In this document: positions 7,894 to 17,326 of the stretch, in pieces
Layout of the letters: every line of letters starts with the position of its first letter
Position numbering within the stretch: position 1 is the first letter of the stretch
From: Verrucomicrobia bacterium UBA1183
GTDB lineage: Bacteria; Verrucomicrobiota; Verrucomicrobiia; Opitutales; UBA9783
Length of the DNA: 64,000 bases
Direction of reading: 5' to 3'
NCBI GenBank assembly: GCA_002309885.1
Contig: DBYP01000018.1
Coordinates: 1-64,000, forward strand
Translations under genes and position numbers: made by a program
Notes under the pieces: model-generated
Told to the model about the DNA's origin: nothing
The model's database searches: none
What the model saw: the letters and a program-made list of their open reading frames with translations, nothing else

Positions 7894-9654
7894 TCAGCGT
7901 AACAGATCGGATTCCGAAAATTGCTTCCAAAGTTTATGCCCTTCGGGGTCGGTTATGGGATTTTGACAGAGGGCGAGCTGTTCCTGCAACAGTCGAACAT
8001 GCGCTTCATTAAGTATCGGATCAGGAATATATGCCTGTGAAAGCTTGTGTAAAAATGGCTCAAAAAGGTGCAACAAGGTTTGGCTTTGTCCATAGTGCGA
8101 CAAAGATTGTATCAGATGATTGATAAACACGTCGATTTGCTTCAACGGTACCCACTGCGGTAACGCATGTAATTCAAACTGTTGTGCACCCTTGGGTTTT
8201 ATAGAGCAAATTTTCCGCAATATCAGATAATCAATAGATTCCATCAAGCAAGCGGCATCCAATTGATTCAACGTAAATGTATGCGGGAACAGAATATTTT
8301 GAAGTGGGCCAATCTCGTTTTTCTTCAGCATCTGCTCGATGCGCTCATATTGAATACGTTTTTGAGCTCCGACACAGTCTAAAATCAATAAATACGGTGG
8401 TTCATTGAAAAAAGCATAACGACTCTTCCACAACGCGAAAAACTGCAAACTGGGCTTTTGCGACACCTCTTTCGCAGGCATTTCAGAAATAATCTCTTTG
8501 GATGTAGAAACGCTTGTCGTCGGTGCTTTTGGGGGTAATTTTACGGCATCTATCTTAATATTGAACTCAGGCGTTTTATCACATACCCAATGTTTCAATT
8601 CTGTATCGTGAGACTTGAAATTAATCGCTGGGAACGGCTCTGCATGAGCAATTCCCAACGGTTGCATGCGAACAGATTCTAAGCGTTGTGTTACAGCATT
8701 CGCGATCAATTGCCGCAGCTTCTGTTCGTTCTTAAAACGGACTTCGCGCTTGCTTGGATGTACATTGATATCAAATTCGGTTCCCGGCATAGACAGGAAC
8801 AGGAAGCCCGAAGGGTAGGTCTTAACCGGCAAATACCCGCGGTAACTATCACGCAAGGTATTGAGCAAAAACGTACAAGCGATGGGACGTTGATTGAGAA
8901 AAACATATAATTCTTGACTGCTAACATACCCCTCGCCGGGTGGGCAAATCCAACCTTCTACCTCAATAGAATCGCATTGTGCATCGACATCCAACCAAGA
9001 TTTGCAGGGACGTTTTGGCCACAATTCGGCAATACGTTGCGAAACCGCTTCACAAGCTTGAACCGCAAACACCGTCCTATCATCCTGTTTTAAGGTAAAT
9101 TGAACGTTCGGATAAGCCGCAGCATACAATCGAACGCAGTTAACCACGTGCGCACTCTCCGTCGCTTCCGATTTTAAAAATTTACGACGCACCGGTACAT
9201 TAAAAAAAAGCTGTTCTACCGTAAACGTCGTTCCGTTGGGACAGGTACACGGCGCTGATTTAAACGACTTCCCATCTTCTGTCTCAACCTGCGTACCTAA
9301 ATCACAGGATGCCATTTTCGTTCTCAGTGTGACCTTCGAAATACTCGCAATCGATGGAAGCGCTTCGCCTCGGAAACCAAACGAATGGAGCGTTTGCAGA
9401 TCCTCGATACGCCCCAATTTGCTTGTTGCGTGACGCTTAAAACACAACAACGCATCCTTTTCATCCATACCTCGGCCATTATCGCTCACCTGTATCAAGG
9501 AATTTCCACCGGATCTAAATTGTACTTCTATCGCTGTCGCCCCAGCATCTAAGCTGTTTTCCAACAACTCTTTGACCACATTCGCAGGACGCTCGATAAC
9601 TTCACCGGCAGCAATTTGATTGGAAACATTTTCTGGTAATAAAACGATGGACAT
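7894..9654 (-). CDS. mutL: DNA mismatch repair protein MutL, lacking the endonuclease motif
   Basis: A GHKL ATPase that couples MutS mismatch recognition to downstream repair. The N-terminal 330 residues are fully conserved: NQIAAGEVIERPANVVKELL, ENSLDAGA, DNGRGM, HATSK and GFRGEALPSIAS. The C-terminal dimerisation half is divergent. Where endonuclease-type MutL proteins have DQHAAHER..YE this one has LILDCVGAQKRIQYE, and the terminal CPHGRP-type motif is replaced by CQNPITDPEGHK, so the intrinsic nickase activity known from most non-enteric MutL proteins is probably absent. Length is 586 residues. It is a single gene; no mutS or mutH is in the window. Confidence 0.93.
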   Translation of the reverse strand: MSIVLLPENVSNQIAAGEVIERPANVVKELLENSLDAGATAIEVQFRSGGNSLIQVSDNGRGMDEKDALLCFKRHATSKLGRIEDLQTLHSFGFRGEALPSIASISKVTLRTKMASCDLGTQVETEDGKSFKSAPCTCPNGTTFTVEQLFFNVPVRRKFLKSEATESAHVVNCVRLYAAAYPNVQFTLKQDDRTVFAVQACEAVSQRIAELWPKRPCKSWLDVDAQCDSIEVEGWICPPGEGYVSSQELYVFLNQRPIACTFLLNTLRDSYRGYLPVKTYPSGFLFLSMPGTEFDINVHPSKREVRFKNEQKLRQLIANAVTQRLESVRMQPLGIAHAEPFPAINFKSHDTELKHWVCDKTPEFNIKIDAVKLPPKAPTTSVSTSKEIISEMPAKEVSQKPSLQFFALWKSRYAFFNEPPYLLILDCVGAQKRIQYERIEQMLKKNEIGPLQNILFPHTFTLNQLDAACLMESIDYLILRKICSIKPKGAQQFELHALPQWVPLKQIDVFINHLIQSLSHYGQSQTLLHLFEPFLHKLSQAYIPDPILNEAHVRLLQEQLALCQNPITDPEGHKLWKQFSESDLLR

Positions 9655-9741
9655 TATACTTCAAAAGGTATTTTAAGTGCAAGAACAGCCCGAAAACGCT
9701 GGATTAATGTTAGGTTTTGTGAAAATGATGTGCAAACAAAA

Positions 9742-9819
9742 TGGGGTGGTAGACCGGACTCGAACCGGCAACCCTCGGAACCACAATCCGATGCTCTGAC
9801 CAATTGAGCTACAACCACC
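9742..9819 (-). tRNA. trnH-GUG: tRNA-His (anticodon GUG)
   Basis: Reading the minus strand from 9819, GGTGGTTGTAGCTCAATTGG starts the molecule with the extra 5' G typical of tRNA-His. The anticodon loop is ATTGTGGTT, the T arm holds GGTTCGAGTCC, and the 3' end closes with an encoded CCA. Nothing else is recognised in the roughly 400-bp gap between mutL and the next gene. Confidence 0.95.
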
Positions 9820-10053
9820 ACTCAGCCACTATAAGACGTGTTTTTTGATGCATTGTCAATTCTTTTTGTTGAATAAAACAGCCTTTCAAAATATTGGTTA
9901 CTTACAAAAGATATCTGCCCCTACCGAGGCTGGTCTAATTTATGCTCTACAGGTATTTTGATTTTTTAGCTTTCAAGTCTTTCCTCTTGGATTCTTAAAT
10001 AAAATCCATCACATTTAATTTTATCAAGATAACGGATTAAAAAAGAGCATACC

Positions 10054-10746
10054 ATGAAATTACAAAAGATAATTCGTATGGCTATTTCGATTGCTATGTT
10101 GTTTATATGTGCAAACCTAAGGAGCAATCCTCCTGCAGATGATACCGAAATGAAGCAACAACTTAAAGTCGTTGCGAATAATGTACAAAGCGGATCTCTG
10201 CCTATCGAAGCAGCCATAAAAATATTAAAAAATGTAATAGAAAAAGCACCCACATTGACAGAAACACCACTATTTGCAGACGCTTTATTGGCTTGTTATT
10301 CGATTGTTCTAGCGGGCGATAAATGGGAATGCTATAGTAATCTTTCGCAAGGGAAATTGCAAGAGCCATTGTTTTGCGCCATAGAAGACAGTTTTGATGC
10401 ATATAATACTTTTTTAAGTAAGGATTTAGAATCTTCTTTGCTGAGAGATGTCCGCGTACCTGAACAATATGATTCCCTAGATGAAAATTTTCGTTTTGCT
10501 TATGAATATTGGACTTACGCTATCATTGTGTGGATTTTGAAACAAAGAGCCAATGCAGGTGATACAGCGTCAAGAGACGCCATTGAAGAAGCCACTGTGA
10601 TTTTAGGGGAAAGATTGCGACAATGGGAACCAGAGCATATCATCCAAACATTGAGGGAATTATTATCGCTCATAAAAGGAGATACATCTCCTGAAGGAAT
10701 ACTCCTATTTCAAAAAATATTGAAGATAATTTTCCCCCATATTTGA
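10054..10746 (+). CDS. Secreted hypothetical protein
   Basis: Not recognised. The 230-residue protein has a clear Sec signal-like N-terminus (basic KLQKIIR, hydrophobic AISIAMLFICANL, cleavage around residues 22-26), so it is probably exported. The mature part is acidic and largely helical, resembling a helical repeat (SLPIEAAIKILKNVIEKAP, HIIQTLRELLSLI). It shares only general design, not visible sequence, with the secreted proteins at 23439-24083 and 47482-48078. It runs convergently into the helicase gene with a 13-bp gap and no evident terminator. Confidence 0.65.
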   Translation: MKLQKIIRMAISIAMLFICANLRSNPPADDTEMKQQLKVVANNVQSGSLPIEAAIKILKNVIEKAPTLTETPLFADALLACYSIVLAGDKWECYSNLSQGKLQEPLFCAIEDSFDAYNTFLSKDLESSLLRDVRVPEQYDSLDENFRFAYEYWTYAIIVWILKQRANAGDTASRDAIEEATVILGERLRQWEPEHIIQTLRELLSLIKGDTSPEGILLFQKILKIIFPHI

Positions 10747-10759
10747 ATGTTATAATCGT

Positions 10760-12916
10760 CTATATTGCGTCATAAAGCTCACCGAAAGACAGATTTGCGG
10801 TTTCGGACTTCCAAAGCGCACGATCATCCAAAATAATAAGGTGCTGTTGAGGCCGCGTACAGGTTACATACAGCAATCGTTGCAACTCACGTTTTCGAAA
10901 GTTTAAAAGCTCGGTCGAGGTTTCCCATCCGTATTTGTTCCAAACGATTTTACCATCAAATAAAAACGGATAATGGTGCGTGTTATACCGAATAGGGCGA
11001 TAGAAAAAAGGCAAAATAACGGTCGACCATTCCAATCCTTTAGCTTTGTGGCAAGAAAAGCCTTGAAGGGCATCTTCGCAAGGCGTCTGTTCATTTTCAA
11101 TCGCTACCTCGAGGTAATGTTGCAATCTGCATTCGAGCGCGCACCAACTACATTCTGCCTTTTGCACTTGAAAAGCAGTTTCCAAAATAAGCTCTTCACA
11201 GCAACGATCGGAATCGGAGGTGGGACATAGCGGCTTAAAATATTGTATAATGCGACCGATGCCGTTCCAAGGCGCTTGCTCGCTAACGTCTTTGCGCAAA
11301 AGGAACAATGCGTTCAATAAGGGCAATATCGGCGATTTACCTGGATTACAGGGAGATATAATCTGCAAAGGTTGATCGAACAAGGTTATGTCGGTTTCGC
11401 TAATATTGAAAATACCGTGAAGGATGCCTGCCAATTCGAAACCATCCTCGGGAAAATTAATCAAATGGATGAATGCCAAAACAGCACAAAACAGCGGATT
11501 ATCGCGATAAACCGCTTTGTTGGAATAAATTTGCAGCGGCCAACCCAATGGCGACAAGCTTTGCTTCAGTTCTTCCAGCCACGTTTTCCGTGGAACCAGG
11601 AAGCAAATATCCGACAATTTTTTTGGATTATCTCGCAAATAATTTTTTAAAAATGCCGAAACATAGCGCGCTTCATGAGCTACAGGCTCGATGCCTTCCG
11701 ATACTGGCGGAATCGTAATCGTCTCCCAGCTCCCTTCTCGTTCGGTTGCAGACATCAAAGGCACATAATTTACCTGTTGCGCATCTCGGGATTGGCACAA
11801 AATATGAGGGAATTTCTCATTTAAAACACGAACAATTTTCTTGGGACAACGAAAGGTTTTTGAAAAAACCAATGCTTCACATTTCCCCTCAGCAATCAAT
11901 CGCTGATGCAGATCCAAATACGTTTGGACATTAGCGCGTGTATAAATCGATTGCTGCGGATCGCCCACCATGGAAAATCGATTTTGCGGATTCAAGGCAC
12001 ACAATTTCTGAATATAACAAAATTGATGTTCATCCGTATCCTGCGCCTCATCGAGCAAAAGAATGAGCGGATGTTTTTCAAAATATATTTTGGCTTTTTC
12101 GGTATTCAGGCAACGTTCAGCAAAAAAGATAAGGTCGGCATGCTTCAAGTAGCCGCGCTGGAGCCGATATTCGAAATAATCCTGCGATAATTTTTTGATA
12201 AAAGCTACCGCTCTTTCGCCCAAATGCTCGAAAAATGGCGCCAATGTTTCATAAAATGTGTTTATAAAGCCTTTACCGCCCTTGGAACATTCCGGCAGTT
12301 CAAATGCTTTACCATTTTTGTAATCCGCTTCCCACGCTTTCAGACGATTTTGCGCCTGCTGTATGGCGATGGTATTCCTTTTTTCGGGGCTATAACCATA
12401 AACAGGTTGCAAATTGGGAATAAATGCCGAATTTTCTTCTAAATTTACCGTTTTTTTCGGGGAAAAATCTTCTGTTAGCGCTAGCAATTTGTCAAGCTCT
12501 ACAAACCGCAAAACCTCCGTATACCTACCTTCTTCAACGCAATAATTCGCCAAAAATTGCTCCCGAAGCATGCGATCTTCCGGCAATAGCGTGTATGTAT
12601 CCGAATTAAACCAACGAATATGCTGCCAACAAAGGCTGTGGATTGTCCCGAAAAAGCTCTGCGCAAGATACTTCGAAAGTGCCTCCTTATTCGGATGCTG
12701 CTGAAAACGCTCCGACACGCGATATCTCAGCTCTTCAGCGGCTTTTTTGGTATAGGTTATAACACAAAGCGCTTTCAGTTTTTGCGGACAATGACACGCG
12801 ATATTGTAGATGCGCTCAACGATCGAAAACGTTTTCCCGACCCCCGCCGGCGCAATCACCGAGAAATCGCGATCAATTTCCTCACAAAAACGCTTCCTCT
12901 GCTGAGCATCCTCCAT
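10760..12916 (-). CDS. UvrD/Rep-family (AddA-like) ATP-dependent DNA helicase
   Basis: Superfamily 1A helicase, 718 residues, that would translocate on single-stranded DNA. Motifs in order: motif I APAGVGKTFSIV near residue 18; YTKKAAEELRYRV; Walker B LLLDEAQDTDEHQF; motif III GDPQQSIY; motif IV SKTFRCPKKIV; motif V HKAKGLEWSTVILP; motif VI LLYVTCTRPQQHLII. It is close in size to UvrD but the pattern HKAKGLEW resembles the helicase half of AddA/RecB-type enzymes; there is no C-terminal nuclease domain. Its role is likely DNA repair or recombination. It follows the peroxiredoxin gene by 6 bp and could share its transcript. Confidence 0.88.
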   Translation of the reverse strand: MEDAQQRKRFCEEIDRDFSVIAPAGVGKTFSIVERIYNIACHCPQKLKALCVITYTKKAAEELRYRVSERFQQHPNKEALSKYLAQSFFGTIHSLCWQHIRWFNSDTYTLLPEDRMLREQFLANYCVEEGRYTEVLRFVELDKLLALTEDFSPKKTVNLEENSAFIPNLQPVYGYSPEKRNTIAIQQAQNRLKAWEADYKNGKAFELPECSKGGKGFINTFYETLAPFFEHLGERAVAFIKKLSQDYFEYRLQRGYLKHADLIFFAERCLNTEKAKIYFEKHPLILLLDEAQDTDEHQFCYIQKLCALNPQNRFSMVGDPQQSIYTRANVQTYLDLHQRLIAEGKCEALVFSKTFRCPKKIVRVLNEKFPHILCQSRDAQQVNYVPLMSATEREGSWETITIPPVSEGIEPVAHEARYVSAFLKNYLRDNPKKLSDICFLVPRKTWLEELKQSLSPLGWPLQIYSNKAVYRDNPLFCAVLAFIHLINFPEDGFELAGILHGIFNISETDITLFDQPLQIISPCNPGKSPILPLLNALFLLRKDVSEQAPWNGIGRIIQYFKPLCPTSDSDRCCEELILETAFQVQKAECSWCALECRLQHYLEVAIENEQTPCEDALQGFSCHKAKGLEWSTVILPFFYRPIRYNTHHYPFLFDGKIVWNKYGWETSTELLNFRKRELQRLLYVTCTRPQQHLIILDDRALWKSETANLSFGELYDAI

Positions 12917-12922
12917 GGGAAT

Positions 12923-13576
12923 CTATCCAAAATAGCGATTTAATCCTTCGTGCGTGGGCTTCATCGCTTTTTCTCCTTTATGCCAATTGATGGGGCAAAC
13001 CTCCCCAAATTGCTCAAAATGCTGTAGTGCATCCACCATCCGCAGAGTTTCCTCTACCGAACGTCCTAGTGGCATATTATTAACGACCTGATGCTGAACG
13101 ATACCCGATTTGTCAATGAGGAAAAGGCCTCGGTAGGCCACCATTTCACCCTCTGTTTGCAACCAACCGTTTTCATCGTAGTGATAATTCGCCGCCAAAA
13201 CTCCATAATGAGCCGCAATCGTCTTATTGATATCTGCGACCAATGGGTAAGTAATCCCTTGTATACCTCCCTGCGATTTAGATTGTTGCAACCATCCGAA
13301 ATGGCTTGCTTCAGAATCGGTAGAACAGGCAATAATCTGAACGTTTCGCTCTTCAAACAGCGGTAATGCCTGTTGAAATGCATGCAATTCTGTCGGACAA
13401 ACAAACGTAAAATCTTTCGGATAGAAAAACAGAACAACATAGCTTTTCCCCAAAAATTGGTTCAGCGTAAAATGTTCAACGATCTGTCCACCATTGACAA
13501 CTGCTGTTGCAGAAAAATCAGGCGCTTTCTTTCCTACAAGCACCCCCGGCATTCTGTTTAAATTGCACTCACACAT
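12923..13576 (-). CDS. Typical 2-Cys peroxiredoxin (AhpC/Prx1 type)
   Basis: Reduces hydrogen peroxide and organic peroxides in the cytoplasm using thioredoxin or AhpF-type reductants. The peroxidatic Cys is in FYPKDFTFVCPTE and the resolving Cys in FGEVCPINWHKG, with the conserved Arg region downstream. The core begins MPGVLVGKKAPDF. I take the ATG at 13576 (217 residues); the ATG at 13552 (209 residues) is equally possible, while the far upstream ATG at 13678 would add a basic extension unlike the family. It is the first gene of a probable two-gene unit with the helicase and faces away from the phage cluster. Confidence 0.92.
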   Translation of the reverse strand: MCECNLNRMPGVLVGKKAPDFSATAVVNGGQIVEHFTLNQFLGKSYVVLFFYPKDFTFVCPTELHAFQQALPLFEERNVQIIACSTDSEASHFGWLQQSKSQGGIQGITYPLVADINKTIAAHYGVLAANYHYDENGWLQTEGEMVAYRGLFLIDKSGIVQHQVVNNMPLGRSVEETLRMVDALQHFEQFGEVCPINWHKGEKAMKPTHEGLNRYFG

Positions 13577-13722
13577 GCTCCTATTGAAAGCTGCACATTC
13601 CCTGTGGTCAAACTTTTTATGCGGGAGAATGAGGGAACCCTTTCCCAATCTTTCTTTCCTCTCCCCAAATAACGACATCTAACACAACTAACCCAAATAG
13701 CCAAAATAGCCAAAATAAGCCT

Positions 13723-13750
13723 TGCGGGATATCAAACTTTAGTGTATACT
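13723..13750 (+). promoter_or_regulatory. Possible promoter of the phage gene cluster
   Basis: TTGCGG (13723-13728) and TATACT (13745-13750) are spaced 16 bp apart, directly upstream of the first phage gene (ATG at 13763). Just before it is a short tandem repetition of the unit ATAGCCAAA (about 13692-13718). Confidence 0.4.
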
Positions 13751-13762
13751 CCTGCAACTCTT

Positions 13763-14206
13763 ATGCAAACATTACCTACAGAACTTGTTTCGTTACTCGG
13801 TTCTTCGTTATTTGGAAGTACCGTAAGGCTGCTCAGTTTCTCGCTTATGGCGCGTCACCGAGAGCGGTTATTTAAATTATATCACAAAAAGCTGACCATG
13901 ACCAGCATCGAGCAGGCACGTAAGGCGCCGCAGTCGGGATTGCAGCTAACGCGTCGAGCGATTGCGTTGTTGGCGGTATTTTCGATTATATTGCTGCCGA
14001 AATTGATCGCAATATTCAAGCCGGAAATTCCGATTGCCATTGGCTATTCGCAGTTGAGCGATGGATTTTTGTTTTTCTCATCGGCTTGCGAAAAGATCCG
14101 ATGGTCTCAGTTTCATGGATTGGTGATTACGCCGCTGGATACGCACCTTTTATCGGCGATTATTGGGCTATATTTTGGGAGCGCACTTGTAGATTTTAAG
14201 GCTTAA
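13763..14206 (+). CDS. Phage-cluster membrane protein
   Basis: A 147-residue protein starting the phage cluster. An amphipathic N-terminus (LVSLLGSSLFGSTVRLL) and a basic segment (MARHRERLFKLYHKK) precede one clear membrane segment (IALLAVFSIILLPKLIAIF) and a second hydrophobic stretch near the C-terminus (LLSAIIGLYFGSALVDF). Small membrane proteins at this place upstream of the terminase occur in many Mu-like phages and some act in lysis, but no holin signature is recognised. I prefer the ATG at 13763 over one 21 bp upstream because it follows the predicted -10 box. The gene is followed 4 bp later by the next one. Confidence 0.6.
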   Translation: MQTLPTELVSLLGSSLFGSTVRLLSFSLMARHRERLFKLYHKKLTMTSIEQARKAPQSGLQLTRRAIALLAVFSIILLPKLIAIFKPEIPIAIGYSQLSDGFLFFSSACEKIRWSQFHGLVITPLDTHLLSAIIGLYFGSALVDFKA

Positions 14207-14210
14207 CATT

Positions 14211-14489
14211 ATGAATACGACACACGAACTCATTCGACAAAACTTGCTTTCACAATTGGAAGCAGCTTATCCGATCGCATTGCCGATGCAAACGCTGAAG
14301 CAAGGGCTGATGCTTGCGGGGCTCAATTTGCAGGTCCATCAACTGGAAAAGGAGCTGGAATACCTGCATGATAAGGGCTTTCTGGCACAAACGTTCAGCG
14401 AATTATGCCCGTACAACAAGCGGTATAAGTTATCGACCAAAGGCATCGATTTTTTAGAAGATGAAAACCGACACAACACCGGCTTTTAA
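14211..14489 (+). CDS. Small winged-helix-like phage protein
   Basis: A 92-residue protein with a helix-rich pattern ending in a beta-wing-like segment (LEYLHDKGFLAQ, KRYKLSTKGIDFLEDE), as in small winged-helix proteins. In Mu-type clusters a gene of this size precedes the small terminase subunit. The exact function is unknown; a DNA-binding role in packaging or regulation is inference. It overlaps the next gene by 29 bp. Confidence 0.6.
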   Translation: MNTTHELIRQNLLSQLEAAYPIALPMQTLKQGLMLAGLNLQVHQLEKELEYLHDKGFLAQTFSELCPYNKRYKLSTKGIDFLEDENRHNTGF

Positions 14490-14787
14490 GGAGCATCTGA
14501 AGCGCATCAAAGTCGCTAAAGATACGACCGATTTGTTTTCGCAGATGCAATTGGCAGAGAAGACCATGGGCATGCTTTGGGAAGATTTATTTGATCAGAT
14601 TTGTCACAAAAACAGCGACTTAGGCTGCATCAAAGATCTCTCCGCGGTGCTCAGTAAATTGATTCAAACCTATCGTCAGCTTTTCCTGCTCACGAAGCAG
14701 ATTAAGCCCGACGAAGCGGCAAATCAGAATTGGACGTTCTCGGACAGCCTGCTTAAGGAATTGGAGGATCAGCTGCAACTGTTATGA
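14461..14787 (+). CDS. Probable small terminase subunit (DUF3486-like position)
   Basis: A 108-residue all-helical acidic protein lying directly before the large terminase and overlapping it by 4 bp (ATGA). The position is that of the Mu gp27/DUF3486 small terminase subunit. Sequence similarity is not obvious by eye, so the call rests on gene order and helical composition (LSAVLSKLIQTYRQLFLLTK). Confidence 0.45.
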   Translation: MKTDTTPAFKEHLKRIKVAKDTTDLFSQMQLAEKTMGMLWEDLFDQICHKNSDLGCIKDLSAVLSKLIQTYRQLFLLTKQIKPDEAANQNWTFSDSLLKELEDQLQLL

Positions 14788-16115
14788 GCACATTCTTTCT
14801 ACCGTATCAGATTCGCTGGATTCAGGATAATTCGCGCATAAAAATCATGGAGAAATCGCGTCAAATCGGACTTTCTTGGGCGACGGCTTATCGGACGTTG
14901 CGCAACGCCATGTGCTTACCGCGAACGCATTATTGGATCTGCTCTCGCGATCGCCAACAAGCTGGACTGTTTTTGAAGGACTGCCAAGCGTTTTCGCAGA
15001 TATTCAATGAAGCGGTGAACAAGAAGATGTTGGACACGCAACATTCTGGAAATGCCGTTCTGCGGTTGAACAACGGCAGTACATTGACGGTCATGTCGTC
15101 GAACATCAATGCACAAGCGGGTAAGCGCGGTTCGCGTATTCTGGATGAGTTTGCGCTCCATGAAGATCCGGAAGGGCTGTACAACATTGCCTATCCGGGC
15201 ATCACATGGGGCGGTCAATTGGAGATTATTTCAACCCACCGCGGGTACAATAATTTCTTCAACAAACTCGTCAATGAAGCGCGCAACGGGAAGAACGAGA
15301 AAGGGATTTCGTTGCATCGCGTTACGCTGACGGATGCGCTCGAACAAGGCTTCTTAAAGAAGCTGAAGGAGAAGTTGCCGCCCGATGATCCGCGCCAGGA
15401 AATGGACGAAGGGGATTATTACAATTTCATTCGAAATTCCTGTGCGGGAGAGAAAAGCTTTTTGCAAGAATACATGTGTCAGCCGATGGATGATGACGCG
15501 GCATTCTTGCAATTGGAATCCTTGGAAGGCTGTTTCTATCAAACCGACGATCAATGGAATCACCAGGCGCATGGTGCGCTTTACATGGGGGTCGATTTGG
15601 CTCGAACGCAGGATTTAAGCGTGTTCGCTGTGGTTGAAAAATTGAACGATCTATTTTTCTTACGCGAACTGCGATGCTTGAAGAATGCGCGATTTGATGA
15701 ACAGGAAGCGGTTTTCGATCTGCTGTTTACCTCGCTGCACATCCAGAAGGTTTCCGTGGATCAAACCGGCATCGGACGACAATTCCTGGAACGCGCGCAA
15801 ACGCGCTTCGGAAGTGAACGGATAAAAGGTATCCAATTCACCAAAAAAAGCAAGGAGGAATTGGCCTACCGTTTGAAAACCCACATCGATCGTCATACCG
15901 TACGCATACCGCGCGATGAAACGCTCATCAGCGATCTGCTCAGTTTGAAGATCAGCGAAAGTTATCAGCTGGAAGCTCAGCACAACAAATCCGGTCATGC
16001 GGATCGTTTTTGGGCGCTGGCATTGGCCTTGGATGCCGGGCATACGCCTGTCGCACCGGCCTTCTCAGCTGAATTTTTCAAAACCCCTAAACCCAACTAC
16101 TATTATGAAAACTAA
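14784..16115 (+). CDS. Phage terminase large subunit (Mu gp28-like)
   Basis: The 443-residue motor that would package DNA into capsids. The N-terminus FLPYQIRWIQDNSRIKIMEK and the modified Walker A EKSRQIGLSWA (residues 23-33) are characteristic of Mu gp28-type terminases. A Walker B-like ILDEFALHEDPEG lies at about residue 120, and the nuclease domain begins MGVDLARTQDLSVF near 270 with further acidic residues in VDQTGIGRQ. The frame is intact from end to end, so the protein could be functional. It overlaps the portal gene by 11 bp. Confidence 0.85.
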   Translation: MSTFFLPYQIRWIQDNSRIKIMEKSRQIGLSWATAYRTLRNAMCLPRTHYWICSRDRQQAGLFLKDCQAFSQIFNEAVNKKMLDTQHSGNAVLRLNNGSTLTVMSSNINAQAGKRGSRILDEFALHEDPEGLYNIAYPGITWGGQLEIISTHRGYNNFFNKLVNEARNGKNEKGISLHRVTLTDALEQGFLKKLKEKLPPDDPRQEMDEGDYYNFIRNSCAGEKSFLQEYMCQPMDDDAAFLQLESLEGCFYQTDDQWNHQAHGALYMGVDLARTQDLSVFAVVEKLNDLFFLRELRCLKNARFDEQEAVFDLLFTSLHIQKVSVDQTGIGRQFLERAQTRFGSERIKGIQFTKKSKEELAYRLKTHIDRHTVRIPRDETLISDLLSLKISESYQLEAQHNKSGHADRFWALALALDAGHTPVAPAFSAEFFKTPKPNYYYEN

Positions 16116-17301
16116 CACCTACTTAACTTCATTTCGGCAAGACAGCCTATCGCGCCTTCAATGGAACCCCATACGTTCCTTGACACCCGCCACCTTGTCG
16201 CGCATCTTGGATGATTTTCATGCAGGAAAACTGAAGCAGGCCGCGATGATTTGGGATGCGATTGAGAAGCGCGATGATCTGCTTCAAGGCGTGATTTCCA
16301 AGCGCAAGAAGTCCATTTCGCGCCTACCTTGGGAAATTTTAACCCTGGATAACTCACCCGAAGCGATGCAGCAAAAACAGTTGCTGGAGCAGTTTTACAA
16401 CAACATTTCCTGCTTCAACGCTTACGATGAAAACGAACGCGGCGGCATACCGTTGCTCATCCGCCAAATGATGGACGCCATCGGCAAACATTATGCGGTA
16501 CATGAGATTATTTGGAAGCCATTCAAACAGGGTTCGCAGAAGTATCTAACGGCTGAATTTCGCTTTGTTCCGCTGTTTTTCTTCGAAAACATACAGGGGC
16601 GCTTGTATTTTATAGATCCCAAAGATCACAAAAAGCTACCGCTTAACACCGAAGAGTGGCTGGTAACCACCGGCGATGGTTTGATGGAATCCTGCTCTAT
16701 CGCCTACCTATTCAAACATTTACCATTGCGCGATTGGCTAATTTACTGCGAACGGAATGGCATGCCGGGCGTTAAGGGTACCACGACGGCGCGTCCCGGA
16801 ACGCAGGAGTGGGAAGTGGCACGTGAAGCGGTACAAAACTTCGGCGCGGAATTTCATGCGCTGATGTCAGCCGGAACGGATATTCAAGCGATTGACATTT
16901 CCGGGAAAGGGGAATTGCCGTATCCGAAATTGGTCGATCGTATGGATCGTGCGATGGCGGCTTTATGGCGCGGTTCCGATTTGACCACATTGGGGCAGAA
17001 GGATAGCACCGGAATTTCCGCGCAACGCAATGAACGCGATCTGCTGGAAGAAGATGATGCGCAAATGATTTCCGATACCCTGCATGAGCAGATCGATCGC
17101 TGCGTATTGAAGTACCTGCTTGGGGTGGAACATCCGAAAGCGTACTTCCAATTGAAGACATCGCCCAACAAGAATTTAAACAATGACTTAAATATTATCA
17201 AAACACTCTGGGAGATGGGGGTCCCGCTCAGTTTGAATGACATTCGTGAGCATTTCGGTATCAATCCCCCCAGCAACAAAGAGGATACCGTAATCAAGTA
17301 A
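16105..17301 (+). CDS. Phage portal protein (DUF935, Mu gp29-like)
   Basis: A 398-residue protein of the DUF935 type, the portal of Mu-like phages through which DNA enters and leaves the head. Recognisable features are SLTPATLSRILDDFHAGKLK, the stretch AAMIWDAIEKRDDLLQGVIS and the central GLMESCSIAYLFKHLPLRDW segment. The start at 16105 gives the expected N-terminus; the open frame upstream is inside the terminase gene. A C-terminal region with RGSDLTTLGQKDSTG resembles the portal crown region of the family. Intact frame. Confidence 0.85.
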   Translation: MKTNTYLTSFRQDSLSRLQWNPIRSLTPATLSRILDDFHAGKLKQAAMIWDAIEKRDDLLQGVISKRKKSISRLPWEILTLDNSPEAMQQKQLLEQFYNNISCFNAYDENERGGIPLLIRQMMDAIGKHYAVHEIIWKPFKQGSQKYLTAEFRFVPLFFFENIQGRLYFIDPKDHKKLPLNTEEWLVTTGDGLMESCSIAYLFKHLPLRDWLIYCERNGMPGVKGTTTARPGTQEWEVAREAVQNFGAEFHALMSAGTDIQAIDISGKGELPYPKLVDRMDRAMAALWRGSDLTTLGQKDSTGISAQRNERDLLEEDDAQMISDTLHEQIDRCVLKYLLGVEHPKAYFQLKTSPNKNLNNDLNIIKTLWEMGVPLSLNDIREHFGINPPSNKEDTVIK

Positions 17302-17326
17302 AACCTCAAAGAAAGGCACAAAAACA

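Noticed and set aside
13577..13678. Upstream ATG of the peroxiredoxin (251 residues)
   Set aside because: The extra basic segment is unlike the family and lies in the divergent promoter region.
13692..13718. Short tandem repetition resembling a CRISPR or iteron
   Set aside because: Only about three imperfect 9-bp units without spacers; too small for either.
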